Positions 1-9,861 are shown, counted from the stretch's first letter. The stretch: DNA of 64,000 bases from Peribacillus asahii (GCF_003570725.1 NZ_QWVS01000023.1:62001-126000); one strand, 5' to 3'. A program made the numbers and translations. The notes: generated from the sequence alone by a model not told the origin.

Positions 1-1163
1 TGCTTTGTTTTATTATAAAGGGTTGTTTGTGCATTTGTAATGCGTAAATCACTTGTTTTGTTTACAGACGTGAAATAATACGCTGAAAGTTTCTTCGCTG
101 TTTTGTTAAAAGTTTGAATATCTGTTGTTAGAGCTTTGCTTTTGGCAAGCTGCTCTGTGTTATATAGTTTGGCTCCTTCTTGGGCAGTATATAAACCAAT
201 AGCTGCGTTTTGTTGCCAAATCTTCTTAAAGTACTTAATTGGTACATGTGTTTCTCCCGCGTATGGTGCTACTTCAATTGTGTAAGCGGGCTTCTTTTCG
301 GCAGTGGAGAACCAGTCGCTAAACCCGCCGCCGCCTGTATAGCTCGAAGGGGAGATTAAACGATAGCCTGTCATACTGCTGATTTTACGGGCGTGTATAC
401 GATCTCTTGTATAGCGGCTGCCTGTTTGACCGTATTTCCAGAAAATGATTTGCCCGCTTGAATGATAGGAAATGGCCATTTCCGGGTCCGTATCTTTGAC
501 AAAATCAAGGACCACCTGTGTTTCTTTTGCTGATTCGGGGCTTGTGCCTTTGTAATTTTTAAATTTTGGTACAGAGCCGCCGCCAAGATAATTCCAGCGA
601 GCATCATATTGTCGGTTTAAGTCAATGCCTTTTCCATTAGCTTTCCAACGCTTAAAGTTTTTGCTTCCGTCATTCATTTTAATCAACTTAGCATGATCCT
701 GCTTAGGAAAGGATGTAAGTCCAGTTTGCTGCAGCGTTACACCATCCGGATTAACCATTGGGATAAACCAAAGCGTTGTACTGTTTAAAATTTTCTTAGC
801 ATCATACCCATCTATTTTACTGCCTTCTTCATAAGCATTAGCATATTTGTCAATCATGTTCATATTAACAGTTGTTGTAATCCATTCGCGAGCGTGATGA
901 GAGCCGTTGATGAAGACAGTTGCATCTCCTTTTCCAAGAGCGACAGCATAAATATCCCGTCCATATTCAGAGGTCCCAATCACTTTGGCATCCACTAAAT
1001 CGGGATAGGTTTGTTCTAACTTTTTAATATCCTTGACCATTTTAGAATACGTATACGTTTGATTTGGATTGACAATGTACGATTGTGCGGAAGCCATTTC
1101 TGAGAACAGAAAAGACAGTCCGAAACAAATCAATACGGATAGGAGTAGTTTTAATTTGTTCAT
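1..1163 (-). CDS. M14 zinc carboxypeptidase, secreted, C-terminus outside window
   Basis: The minus strand is open from an ATG at 1163 to the window edge (387 codons seen, C-terminus missing). A Sec signal peptide of about 27 residues ends near ASA-Q. The M14 metallocarboxypeptidase signature follows: HHAREW (first zinc His and Glu), NPDG, the second-ligand histidine in SYHSSG and the catalytic glutamate in YTIEVAPY. The family trims amino acids from the C-terminus of peptides or wall peptides, using one zinc ion, outside the cell. It lies upstream of a LysM endopeptidase on the same strand with only 71 bases between them, so both probably belong to one secreted-hydrolase group. The substrate cannot be told from sequence. 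Confidence 0.9.
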   Translation of the reverse strand, partial: MNKLKLLLSVLICFGLSFLFSEMASAQSYIVNPNQTYTYSKMVKDIKKLEQTYPDLVDAKVIGTSEYGRDIYAVALGKGDATVFINGSHHAREWITTTVNMNMIDKYANAYEEGSKIDGYDAKKILNSTTLWFIPMVNPDGVTLQQTGLTSFPKQDHAKLIKMNDGSKNFKRWKANGKGIDLNRQYDARWNYLGGGSVPKFKNYKGTSPESAKETQVVLDFVKDTDPEMAISYHSSGQIIFWKYGQTGSRYTRDRIHARKISSMTGYRLISPSSYTGGGGFSDWFSTAEKKPAYTIEVAPYAGETHVPIKYFKKIWQQNAAIGLYTAQEGAKLYNTEQLAKSKALTTDIQTFNKTAKKLSAYYFTSVNKTSDLRITNAQTTLYNKTK

Positions 1164-1234
1164 ACGAGCCACCTTTTTGATAGAATATTGAGTTATTTCA
1201 TAAAAAAAACGAGCTTGGTAATAAGCTCGGTGGT

Positions 1235-2086
1235 TTAAAAGTTTAATTTTTTATAGCCTATTAATCTACTTTTATAGTAAGCTTCGTTGACAGAGCTAAT
1301 CATGACACCTTTGCTTGAACTTGCATGGATAAATTGGTTATCTCCTAAGTAAATGCCTAGGTGGTTAATAACTGACCGGTTTGAGCCTGTAGCGAAAAAG
1401 ACTAAATCGCCTCGCTGTGGTGAGGATACTTTTTTGCCAAGAGCGTAGTAAGTAGAAGAAGAATGTCTAGAAATGTTATATCCAGCTTGTTTAAACGCAT
1501 AATAAACTAAACCGCTGCAATCAAAGCCTGCAGGAGTTGAACCAGCCCATGAATAAGGTGTACCAATTACCTTTTTGGCTTCTGCAATGACCTTTTCGAT
1601 GCTTGGATCATTTTCTGTCTCATATGTATTAGCTGATGACTTTGTTTCTTTTGGTAATTCAATAATCATTTCCGGTGATGAACTGGATACAATTAATGTG
1701 TCTCCAACTTTAATGACAGTAGAAGACAGGTTATTTAGCTGCTTCAACTCACCCAATGTTAAATTATGTTTGTTTGCAATCTTTGTTAATGTATCGCCAG
1801 CTACTACTTTGTAAGTAGTCGTTTTTTCGTTTTTGACAGAAACAGTTGCTTTTGCTGCTGTCGTTTCTTTTTTGGATGTAACTAATTTTTGGTTTACATA
1901 GATCGTATTAGACTTTAAGTTATTTAGTTCTTTTAATTTTTTTACAGTCAGATCATACTTTTTGGCGATTTTTGTCAGTGTGTCGCCTTTTTTGACAGTA
2001 TAAGTACTGGCTGAAGCAGATGAAACAAATAGACCTGATAGCAGAGCTGCTGCTGAAAAAGCGACAATACTTTTTTTCACGAACAT
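1235..2086 (-). CDS. LysM-NlpC/P60 D,L-endopeptidase (LytE/LytF/CwlS type autolysin)
   Basis: 283 residues. Signal peptide of about 26 residues ending ASAS; two LysM domains (about 28-70 and 90-134, each with YTVKKGDTL-like or YKVVAGDTL-like starts); a serine- and threonine-rich linker; then an NlpC/P60 domain at about 165-283. The catalytic cysteine lies in FDCSGLV, with histidines in INHLGIYLG and FIHASS. The family cuts the gamma-D-Glu/meso-DAP bond of peptidoglycan stem peptides, and LysM holds it to glycan. The start ATG has a strong GGGAGGTAA ribosome site just upstream. In Bacillus such enzymes act in cell separation and elongation. LytE, LytF and CwlS differ mainly in LysM number, so I give no symbol. 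Confidence 0.93.
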   Translation of the reverse strand: MFVKKSIVAFSAAALLSGLFVSSASASTYTVKKGDTLTKIAKKYDLTVKKLKELNNLKSNTIYVNQKLVTSKKETTAAKATVSVKNEKTTTYKVVAGDTLTKIANKHNLTLGELKQLNNLSSTVIKVGDTLIVSSSSPEMIIELPKETKSSANTYETENDPSIEKVIAEAKKVIGTPYSWAGSTPAGFDCSGLVYYAFKQAGYNISRHSSSTYYALGKKVSSPQRGDLVFFATGSNRSVINHLGIYLGDNQFIHASSSKGVMISSVNEAYYKSRLIGYKKLNF

Positions 2087-2227
2087 TTACCTCCCATAAA
2101 TCTCTCATATACCTTTTTTCCTATTCTATCAGACAAAAGAGTGGGAACTATATTACAGTTATATTACAAAGTGGTTCAATAGGTAGATATAACTGATTTT
2201 ATTGAAGAAAATATTACAAATTTCTAA

Positions 2228-2257
2228 AAAAACTTCCCGTGAATATGGGAAGTTTTT
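2228..2257 (-). terminator. Intrinsic terminator of the subtilase transcript
   Basis: An 11-bp perfect stem (AAAAACTTCCC with GGGAAGTTTTT) with a 9-nt loop. On the minus strand it is followed by a run of T. It closes the subtilase transcript after the decayed tail at 2274-2414. Confidence 0.8.
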
Positions 2258-2273
2258 AGAGTAAAGTATTTTT

Positions 2274-2414
2274 TTAGTTGATGATTAGTTTAATAGTCAC
2301 GGTTGCTTTTTGTTTATTTGAGTCGGTTGCTGTCGTGGTTACGCTATATATGCCATTTTGTACTTGTATGTTGTTTGAATTTGTCTCATTTTAGCTGAAT
2401 TTGTGATGACTTGT
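2274..2414 (-). pseudogene. Decayed in-frame C-terminal extension of the subtilase
   Basis: After the subtilase stop at 2415-2417 the same frame continues for 47 codons with one more TAA inside and a final TAA at 2274-2276. The translated part contains NGIYSVTTTATDSNKQ and then KATVTIKLI, which looks like the last strands of a bacterial Ig-like domain. A domain that lost its readthrough by two stop mutations explains this best. It could also be chance, since the stretch is short. Confidence 0.4.
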
Positions 2415-3875
2415 TTACGTATTTCGAACCGTTACGTAAGCGACTCTGTAAACGGAATGTTTTCCATTGCTCATTTTAGCTGTGACTTTTACTTGACCAG
2501 ATGGTGCAAAGGAGCCGCTATCTGTTTTTCCGTCCCATTTTCTTGCGTATGTACCACCTGTCCATGCTTTATTTGTAGCTAGTCTTCGAATGACCTGACC
2601 CTTTGCATTTTTAATATATAAAGAGATCTTTGTTCCTTTTTTAGCACTAAAGGATATAGGTAGATTATTTGTTCCATTGAAAGCAATCATACGACTAGAT
2701 AGTTTAAGCTTTGACATCGGCAGTGCAGGTGTTTGTTTTAAGGCTGCATAGGCATCGATTCTTCCGTAGCCATAATAGTTGTCCCGTCCTTTAGCTCCTA
2801 AATCAACGCTTGATTTTTTCAAAATATTTTCGACCTCTGTTGGGGCAAGGAACGGATTCTTCGATAAGATTAAAGCACAAGCTCCGCTAACAGTTGGTGC
2901 AGCCATGGATGTTCCGCTGTCTTTTGCGTAGCGGCTCGTTGGAACTGTCGAGTAGATGTCGACACCAGGAGCAGCTAGGTCAATATAGGAACCAAAATTA
3001 GAAAATGAAGCTCGCGTATCCTTTTGTGTCGTCGCACTCACTGCAATGACGTGCTTATGAGATGCAGGATATTGAAGGCGGCTTGTGTTATCATTTCCGG
3101 CAGCAGCGACAACGATTACGCCTTTTTTATAGGCCTCTTGAACAGCATAGTCCAACACATCGGTGTAATCTTCTGTTGTTAAGCTTAAATTGATAATATC
3201 AGCACCTGCTTGAACCGCATAATCGATGCCATCAACGACTGTATAAATATCGGCTTCTTCACCTTCAAATACATTAATAGGAATAATCTTTACTTTCGGT
3301 GCAACACCGGTAATACCTGTTTTATTCATTGAGGCAGCGATAATGCCAGCAACATGGGTTCCATGAGCGCTAGCTGGTATCGACTTTCCGCCGGTAAGTG
3401 CATTGTAAGGAGCAATGATATGTGTTTTTAAGTCTGGATGGCTCGTTTGAACCCCGGCATCAATCACCGCTACTTTGATATCGGGACTTCCAAATGTGAC
3501 ATTCCACGCTTTTGGCATATTGATTTTTTTTAGATTCCATTGCTTTGAATAGTAAGGGTCAGATGGCGTGTGATTCGTCGTCACTTCATAGTTTCGATCG
3601 ACTAATTCTACTTCTTGGAATGTTGAAAGAGTATCAGTGACCGTATTTAAATCGCTTCCTTCCGGGAGTGATATGAGTGAAAAGTTCCCATTTTCAATGG
3701 TTGAAAGCTCATTGGCGTGAACAGTTTGAAAAATGGTTTGCTTTTGAATCGAACTTGTTGAATCTTTGAATTTAATAATTAATTGGTTAGCTGAAGGATT
3801 GGCTGCTTCTGTTAAAGATCCACTAATTAAATACATGGTGAAAATAAGTAAAAAGGAAAGAAAAGTTCTCATCAC
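2415..3875 (-). CDS. Subtilisin-like serine protease (peptidase S8), secreted
   Basis: 486 residues. Signal peptide of about 24 residues; an inhibitor-I9-like propeptide (about 25-100); then the S8 catalytic domain with the Asp in VIDAGVQTSHPDL, the His in HGTHVAG and the Ser in GTSMAAPTVSGA. The last 80 residues (with GGTYARKWDGKTDSG and VKVTAK) resemble the FlgD Ig-like fold found at the end of many secreted subtilases. It probably degrades extracellular protein. It is divergent from the PA14-glucosaminidase gene at 4086. The 3' end is followed in frame by a decayed extension. Confidence 0.92.
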   Translation of the reverse strand: MMRTFLSFLLIFTMYLISGSLTEAANPSANQLIIKFKDSTSSIQKQTIFQTVHANELSTIENGNFSLISLPEGSDLNTVTDTLSTFQEVELVDRNYEVTTNHTPSDPYYSKQWNLKKINMPKAWNVTFGSPDIKVAVIDAGVQTSHPDLKTHIIAPYNALTGGKSIPASAHGTHVAGIIAASMNKTGITGVAPKVKIIPINVFEGEEADIYTVVDGIDYAVQAGADIINLSLTTEDYTDVLDYAVQEAYKKGVIVVAAAGNDNTSRLQYPASHKHVIAVSATTQKDTRASFSNFGSYIDLAAPGVDIYSTVPTSRYAKDSGTSMAAPTVSGACALILSKNPFLAPTEVENILKKSSVDLGAKGRDNYYGYGRIDAYAALKQTPALPMSKLKLSSRMIAFNGTNNLPISFSAKKGTKISLYIKNAKGQVIRRLATNKAWTGGTYARKWDGKTDSGSFAPSGQVKVTAKMSNGKHSVYRVAYVTVRNT

Positions 3876-4085
3876 AAGCCTCCTTGTACTAGTCAGTTAT
3901 ATATTCGCATAATAACTAGTTTGATAATATTTAATTGTAGCATGAGTAGAATCCTATTAGTAAAATAAGTTATACCAAAATGTACAAAACTTGTTCACAA
4001 ATTCCTCTTATTCTACGATATTATAATTATAGAAAATTATAATTATAAAATTTGTAAAAGGAAAGAGCTAAGAGGTGAAAGTTTA

Positions 4086-6308
4086 GTGAAATCAAAATGG
4101 TTAGTCGTTAGTGTGTTTGCTTTGTTTATGTGTCTATTTACTAGCAGTGAATATGCGATTTCAAAAGCGGAGGCAAGCGAAAGTAAGTGGACGGTGACGT
4201 ATTATTCAAAGCTGAATTTTACAGGTTCAACGGTACAGAAGAAAGCAGACCGTATAAACTACTCATGGGGAACTTCAAATCCTGTTAAAGGAATCCCGCA
4301 AAATCGTTTTTCTGCAAAAATGACAAAAACAATTTCCGTTTCAAGCGGGGGAGCTTACCGAATTTCTGGTAAAGCAAATGATGGCGTGAGAGTATATGTA
4401 GATGGGAAGAAAAAAGTTGACTATTGGAAGTCTGGCTCACACACATTTAGCAAAGATGTGATGCTTTCAAAAGGAGAGCATAAGATTGAAGTCCACTATT
4501 ATGATCAAACAGGGACGGCCTATATTACAGTAGATGTGAATAAAGTGGCTGTGAAACTATCAACAGAGCAGTGGACGGGATTGTTTTTTCCAAGTAAAAA
4601 CTTCACTGGAACACCAGTTAGTACGTCCGTCAAGTCGTTGAATGCTTCATGGGGGTCTAAAGCGCCGCATACAAAGATTCCAGCAGGAACGTATTCTGCT
4701 GTGTATCAAAAGAAAGTGGTTGTGGCAAAAGATACGAAGTACATATTGATGGGAAAAGCCAATGATGGCATCCGAATTTATGTAGACGGTAAGAAACAAG
4801 TAGATTATTGGAAGCCTGATACGAGAAACTTTGAGAAAAATATTACCTTGAAGAAAGGGACGCATACAATCAAAGTACAGTACTACAATGAGAGTGGAAG
4901 TGCAAGATTACAGGTTGATTTAAAAGACGCCTCCACTGTGACACCTTTAGGAAAATGGGATGTTACATTTTATGATCAAAAAGAATTAAAAGGAAAACAA
5001 GTAAAACAAACGGCGAGTAAGTTGAATTATAAGTGGGGAACGGCATCTCCTGCTTCAGGCATTCCAAGCAATGGGTTTTCAGCGAAGTTTGTGAAGCGAA
5101 CTGATCTAAGCGGCGGTACTTATATTATCTCTGGTGGAGCGAATGACGGTATCCGCGTGTATGTAAACGGAAAAAAACAGATTGATTATTGGAAAAACGG
5201 AACGTATACGTTTAATCAAGAAATCAAGCTAGATCCTGGTATTGCGATTATTGAAGTGCGTTATTATGACAATACAGGCGATGCACGCATTCAGATGAAT
5301 GTAACAAAGAAATCAAAAAAGAAGTCGGTTGCCTACAGTAGCCATAATATTACACTGGATACAGCGTTAACGAAGCAAATGAAGACTTCACCACAAACCG
5401 ATAAGAAATATGGCGCATATGTTCCAAAAAGCAGTGTGAAACTAGCTTCTACAGGAACGAGTGGAAAAACGGTCGATAACGTTGAGATTATTACGACTTC
5501 ATCCCGCGTATTAGGAAATCTAAAAGAGAATACGAACGTGACGATTCAAGGGGAAAAGTCATTTAATGATGCCGACTATTATAAAATTTTGACGGGCTGG
5601 GTAAATGCTTCAAAAACTGATACGAAGTATTACTTAAATCCAGATAGTTTTACGAATAAAAACGAGAAAGAGTATTATCAATATGTGAAGCTTTCTGCGT
5701 TCTCTGCTTTAAATGAAAATGAGTTGAATCAAAAAATTCTTTACAATAAAGGGATTTTAAAAAATCGAGCAGATGCGTATTTAAAAGCTGGATTTAAGTA
5801 CGATGTGAATGAAATTTACTTAATTTCTCATTCATCTCTTGAAACGGGGAATGGTACGTCCCGATTAGCAACAGGGGTGAAAGTCAAAACGAAAAAAGAT
5901 AGTAAAGGTAACATCGTCTATAACGAAAATGGCGAGAAAGAAATTGTTGTGCTAGATAATGATGCTAAGTCGTATGAAGCAAAAGTATATAATATGTACG
6001 GCATCGGTGCTTATGATGATTGTGCACTTGAATGTGGAGCAAGACGTGCGTTCAATGAAGGCTGGACAACGGCAGATAAAGCGATTATTGAAGGAGCAAA
6101 ATTTGCCGCTGAAAATTATATTTATGCCGGACAAGATACGCTTTATGAAATGAGATGGAATCCAGAAGCTCTTGTTACAAAGGGAGTTCCGTATCACCAA
6201 TATGCAACAGATATCGGCTGGGCCGTTAAACAAACAGGCAGTTTTGAGAAGCTGTATTCATTGCTTGATAGCTATACAGTGGAATATGATGTACCACGTT
6301 ATAACTAG
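4086..6308 (+). CDS. Secreted beta-N-acetylglucosaminidase with three PA14-like domains
   Basis: 740 residues, starting at GTG behind GAGGTGAAAG. Signal peptide of about 30 residues; three tandem beta-rich domains of about 125 residues (about 33-155, 160-283, 290-410) that each contain the pattern ANDG-R-YV-GKK--DYWK, a PA14-like core; then a linker and a LytD-type glucosaminidase domain (about 535-740) with SLETGNG, YNMYGIGA and GQDTLYEMRWNP. The enzyme family hydrolyses the GlcNAc-MurNAc bond of peptidoglycan; the PA14-like domains probably bind glycan or teichoic acid. It shares its catalytic domain with the gene at 8200 on the other side of tagB-tagD, so the two flank teichoic acid genes. 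Confidence 0.9.
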   Translation: MKSKWLVVSVFALFMCLFTSSEYAISKAEASESKWTVTYYSKLNFTGSTVQKKADRINYSWGTSNPVKGIPQNRFSAKMTKTISVSSGGAYRISGKANDGVRVYVDGKKKVDYWKSGSHTFSKDVMLSKGEHKIEVHYYDQTGTAYITVDVNKVAVKLSTEQWTGLFFPSKNFTGTPVSTSVKSLNASWGSKAPHTKIPAGTYSAVYQKKVVVAKDTKYILMGKANDGIRIYVDGKKQVDYWKPDTRNFEKNITLKKGTHTIKVQYYNESGSARLQVDLKDASTVTPLGKWDVTFYDQKELKGKQVKQTASKLNYKWGTASPASGIPSNGFSAKFVKRTDLSGGTYIISGGANDGIRVYVNGKKQIDYWKNGTYTFNQEIKLDPGIAIIEVRYYDNTGDARIQMNVTKKSKKKSVAYSSHNITLDTALTKQMKTSPQTDKKYGAYVPKSSVKLASTGTSGKTVDNVEIITTSSRVLGNLKENTNVTIQGEKSFNDADYYKILTGWVNASKTDTKYYLNPDSFTNKNEKEYYQYVKLSAFSALNENELNQKILYNKGILKNRADAYLKAGFKYDVNEIYLISHSSLETGNGTSRLATGVKVKTKKDSKGNIVYNENGEKEIVVLDNDAKSYEAKVYNMYGIGAYDDCALECGARRAFNEGWTTADKAIIEGAKFAAENYIYAGQDTLYEMRWNPEALVTKGVPYHQYATDIGWAVKQTGSFEKLYSLLDSYTVEYDVPRYN

Positions 6309-6315
6309 GATACGA

Positions 6316-6350
6316 AAAATGCCCGTGCGTTATGCACGAGCATTTTTTTT
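6316..6350. terminator. Terminator shared by two convergent genes
   Basis: The stem ATGCcCGTGC / GCACGaGCAT is flanked by A-rich and T-rich runs, so it can act on both strands. It overlaps the stop codon of the minus-strand tagB-like gene. Confidence 0.8.
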
Positions 6351-7520
6351 CATTTCTGCTGAAAGTAAAAGGTCTATAAGCTGTTTACTCGATTGTCCAT
6401 TAGAGTAGGTATTCCATTTCTCATTAAATGGCGCCACTTTTTCAAGCATGAAATCATGCGAATGGATTTTTTCGAGGATTTCCTCGGTATTATACACAAT
6501 TGGGCCGGGCATACTCTCTGTATAATCTTCCCAAAAGCCGCGACGCTCAGCGTATTGTTCTAAATCATAAGCAAAAAAGAGCATTGGTTTTTGGAAGAAA
6601 GAAAATTCAAAAGGAATCGACGAGTAGTCCGTAATTAATAAATCGGTTATAACTAATAGCTCGTTTATATGCAGCCCGCGTTTTATTTGATAAACAAAGC
6701 CAGGAAATTGCTGCGTCATATTTGGATTCATTGTTACAGCGGGATGAAGCTTTAATAAAACAACATAATCTTTCTCGTACAGCTCCTTATACAGCAAATC
6801 CAGATTTAACGCAATGGTGTCAGCATGTAACTCTTCATCGCGAAAGGTTGGAGCATAGAGAATAATTCGTTTCGTTTTTAGCTCTGGGAACGCTTCGTAA
6901 AAGGCACGGCGTGAGCGCTCTTTTGCTTGTTCGTCAAAAAAGAAATCCGTTCTCGGTACACCTGTCCGTAAAATTTGGCGATCTTCTACTTGAAAGCTTT
7001 CTTTATAAATGTCAGCCATAATCTCCGAGCCGGTTGTCACATAATGAAAGCGGCGGTACACCTCTAAAAAACGCTTTTTAGCTCGTGCTGAACGATATTG
7101 GATAGATGGATCGCGCAGGCCAAACTGTTTAACCGCTCCTGCTGCGTGCCATACTTGTACACAGGTTACTTCTCGTTTAAAGGTAACGGCAGCAAGAAAG
7201 CCGAAGTAATTATCGATGACAACCCATTTGGACGTAGCAAGATGATAAAAAGCCTGTAACATATGAAAGACATTCTTCGTTTCAAACGGAAGGACGATGG
7301 TATGTCCATCGCCCTTTGCATCAAGATTGCTGCCTGATTTTTTTAATAATACTTTTTGAATGGGAATGTTTCGTTGATTGATTTCATCCAAAAGAAATTG
7401 GCAATTATCACCGAACGAAGAAACAAAGGCAATCTTATTTCGTACAGGAAAGAGTTTACAGATAGAGAATACCACTTTAATGAAAAGTAAATATCCTTCT
7501 ATAAAAAGTTCCCTAGCCAT
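6330..7520 (-). CDS. tagB: Teichoic acid glycerol-phosphate primase, CDP-glycerol glycerophosphotransferase (TagB-like)
   Basis: 396 residues of the Glyphos_transf family, soluble or peripheral, with a hydrophobic N-terminus. Conserved elements are VQVWHAAGAVK, LYAPTFRDE, LLKLHP and ITDYSS, which form the CDP-glycerol binding site. TagB adds the first glycerol phosphate to the ManNAc-GlcNAc lipid linker. Length matches Bacillus TagB (about 380). It overlaps the stop codon of tagD by one base (TAATG), so translation is probably coupled, and tagD makes its CDP-glycerol substrate. TagB and TarB-type enzymes are hard to separate from TagF relatives by motif alone, but single-domain size and tagD linkage favour TagB. 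Confidence 0.85.
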   Translation of the reverse strand: MARELFIEGYLLFIKVVFSICKLFPVRNKIAFVSSFGDNCQFLLDEINQRNIPIQKVLLKKSGSNLDAKGDGHTIVLPFETKNVFHMLQAFYHLATSKWVVIDNYFGFLAAVTFKREVTCVQVWHAAGAVKQFGLRDPSIQYRSARAKKRFLEVYRRFHYVTTGSEIMADIYKESFQVEDRQILRTGVPRTDFFFDEQAKERSRRAFYEAFPELKTKRIILYAPTFRDEELHADTIALNLDLLYKELYEKDYVVLLKLHPAVTMNPNMTQQFPGFVYQIKRGLHINELLVITDLLITDYSSIPFEFSFFQKPMLFFAYDLEQYAERRGFWEDYTESMPGPIVYNTEEILEKIHSHDFMLEKVAPFNEKWNTYSNGQSSKQLIDLLLSAEMKKNARA

Positions 7521-7912
7521 TATTTAACTTGCAAAAGATCTTCTTTAATTTGAGAAGTAGAAATACCAATTGTTCTTGGCAAGTATACGACTTCACATAC
7601 TTCGGATAATTCGTCGAATTTGCCTTTCCAATCGTCTCCCATAACAAAGATGTCGACGCCTTCACGAATAATATCTTCTTTCTTTTGTTCCCAATTGTTT
7701 TCTGGAATGACTTTATCGACATAGCGAATGGATTCCAAAATCATTTTTCGGTTCTCGAAGCTATGGTACGCTTTTTTATTTTTTAATGCGTTGAATTCAT
7801 CTGTTGAAATCGCCACGATTAAATAATCGCCTAATTCTCTAGCGCGCTTTAATAAATTAATATGTCCCCAATGAAGTAAGTCAAAGGTTCCATATGTGAT
7901 TACTTTTTTCAT
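7520..7912 (-). CDS. tagD: Glycerol-3-phosphate cytidylyltransferase
   Basis: 130 residues, the usual TagD length. It has the nucleotidyltransferase signature TYGTFDLLHWGHINLL and the second motif GISTSQIKEDL near the C-terminus. It joins CTP and sn-glycerol 3-phosphate to make CDP-glycerol, the donor for poly(glycerol phosphate) wall teichoic acid. It is the first gene of a tagD-tagB pair on the minus strand. The 287 bases upstream, before the autolysin terminator at 8150, should hold its promoter. Confidence 0.96.
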   Translation of the reverse strand: MKKVITYGTFDLLHWGHINLLKRARELGDYLIVAISTDEFNALKNKKAYHSFENRKMILESIRYVDKVIPENNWEQKKEDIIREGVDIFVMGDDWKGKFDELSEVCEVVYLPRTIGISTSQIKEDLLQVK

Positions 7913-8149
7913 GTTTTATTTCCTCCCGTAGGTCGTTTCAATCTATAATCAATAGAATATTTATGAACGAAAAAGTCCATCATAGTGGAGAAGAGATAAG
8001 CCTACCTTATTATAACCTATTATATTTACAATGAAACAACAAAATTTTAACATCAGTTGTTCAAATATTACAATGCGTTCGGATTTATCCTTCATTTTAT
8101 AATTTATCTAGTGGATATTCAATATAAATAACCTTTTTTACGTAGAAAA

Positions 8150-8178
8150 CCCCGAATAGGAGGGTGTCCTATTCGGGG
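8150..8178 (-). terminator. Terminator of the SH3-glucosaminidase gene
   Basis: A 12-bp perfect stem (CCCCGAATAGGA with TCCTATTCGGGG) and a 5-nt loop; the minus-strand 3' side is T-rich. It sits 22 bases past the stop of the gene at 8200. Confidence 0.85.
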
Positions 8179-8199
8179 CAATCCTGCTTTCTTCATAGT

Positions 8200-9861
8200 T
8201 TAATAAGTTGGTAGATATGTTGTTACATCTAATTGAAGGTTGTATGTAGAAAGGGCATCATACATCTTCGCAATTCGATCGGTTTGTTTAACAGCCCAGC
8301 CAATATCTGTTGCATATTGGTGCGTTGCATATCCGTATTTCTCCATACCTGCTGGATTCCAACGCATTTTATAGAGCGTATCTTGGCCAGCATTTACATA
8401 ACCATTTCCGATGAACTGTGCACCGCCGATAATCGCTTTTTCAGGAGTTGTCCAGCCAGCTTTATAGGCGTATTCAGAACCGCATTGCAGGGCACAAGCA
8501 TCCTTAGCGCCGATTCCGAACATATTATAAACGACTTTCGGTGTAACCGCTTTGCCGTCTACTTCGCTTACTTTTATACCATTTGAAAGTGCAGAGTAGC
8601 CATTTCCTGTTTCAAGCAAGGCATGGCTAATTAAATAAATTTCATTGACGCCGTGTGTTTTGGCAGCCTCAATGAAGGCTTCTCCTTGATTAGCTAGAAT
8701 GCCTTTTCCACTTAATAAAGCATTATTAAGTTCTGTAGCCTTTGTGTCTGCGAGGTCTGATAGAACTAAGAACTGGTAGGAAGATGTGTCATTCGCTAAG
8801 AAGTTCGTTGGATCTACGTAATATTTAACTTGTGTTGCATTGGCTGTTTTCCAAGAGCCAGACTCATCTGTCATAGGCTTCACTTTTACTTGCATTGCTG
8901 TTGCTTCATCTACTGTTAAGTTATAGTAAGATAAACCTTTGACATCGTCTTTATGAATGTAACCGGTTGTTGCTGTTCCTGATATGTATATGTTTGCCGT
9001 ATACCAATTCTCAGAAAATGTTCGATATTTTAATACCTTACTTTGTGTATAGCTTCTTAATACAGAAGAATTCGTAGATGCTTTACTATATACCTTTGTT
9101 GGTGCTTTTAAGGCTGCTCCTTCAAGAAGCTGCTGCTTGGAAGTCCAAGCTTTCTCAATATCATTGACATGAATATAGCCCGTTTTCTTTACACCTTTCA
9201 CATAGATGGTAGCGGTATACCAATTAGGTGAGAAGGTTTGCATTTTAAGAATTGTTCCTTGAGCATAGGATTTTAACTTAGAAGAGCTTGCAGAAGCCTT
9301 CTCGTATACATTTGTTGGATTCTTTAAGCCGATTCCAGAAACAGACTCGGTAGATGTGAAAATATCTTCAAGATCATCGACATGAATATAGCCTGTTTTC
9401 TTTACACCTTTCACATATACGGTTGCCGTATACCAATTAGATGTGAAAGTTTTCACTTTAAGAACCGTTCCTTGAGCGTAGGATTTTAACGCAGTAGAGC
9501 TTTCAGAAGCTTTCGAATACACTTTTGTTGGGCTTTCTACACCAATTCCAGAAACAGACTCTGGAGATGTTGTCACAGTTTCAACATCGTCTTGATGGAT
9601 ATAACCAGTGACGGCTTTTCCATTTACATATACCGATGCTTTATACCAATCATCCGTATATTCTTTGTAGCTAAGAATCGTTCCTTGACTATAGCTTTTT
9701 AAAACTGTTGAACTTGTGTTTGTTTGCTCGTACACCTTCGTTGAACTATCTAACGCTATACCTTGCAAGGTAGTAGCAGCGGAAGCGATAGAAGTTGAAA
9801 GAGGCAGCAGAGCGAGTGCAAATAGCAGCGTGAAAAAATAGTTGCGAATCTTTTGCAGCAT
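8200..9861 (-). CDS. Secreted glucosaminidase with four SH3-like wall-binding repeats
   Basis: 553 residues. Signal peptide of about 28 residues; four SH3-like repeats of about 70 residues (starting near 32, 104, 175 and 247), each with K-YSKAS--S--LKSYAQGT and GYIH-DD; then a LytD-type glucosaminidase domain (about 350-553) with LLETGNGYS, YNMFGIGA and GQDTLYKMRWNPAG. The role is hydrolysis of peptidoglycan glycan strands at the surface. The catalytic domain is close to that of the gene at 4086, but the binding module is different, so the pair look like duplicated catalytic domains with swapped anchors. In B. subtilis the relative LytD is sigma-D driven; I did not find a good sigma-D site here. 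Confidence 0.9.
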   Translation of the reverse strand: MLQKIRNYFFTLLFALALLPLSTSIASAATTLQGIALDSSTKVYEQTNTSSTVLKSYSQGTILSYKEYTDDWYKASVYVNGKAVTGYIHQDDVETVTTSPESVSGIGVESPTKVYSKASESSTALKSYAQGTVLKVKTFTSNWYTATVYVKGVKKTGYIHVDDLEDIFTSTESVSGIGLKNPTNVYEKASASSSKLKSYAQGTILKMQTFSPNWYTATIYVKGVKKTGYIHVNDIEKAWTSKQQLLEGAALKAPTKVYSKASTNSSVLRSYTQSKVLKYRTFSENWYTANIYISGTATTGYIHKDDVKGLSYYNLTVDEATAMQVKVKPMTDESGSWKTANATQVKYYVDPTNFLANDTSSYQFLVLSDLADTKATELNNALLSGKGILANQGEAFIEAAKTHGVNEIYLISHALLETGNGYSALSNGIKVSEVDGKAVTPKVVYNMFGIGAKDACALQCGSEYAYKAGWTTPEKAIIGGAQFIGNGYVNAGQDTLYKMRWNPAGMEKYGYATHQYATDIGWAVKQTDRIAKMYDALSTYNLQLDVTTYLPTY

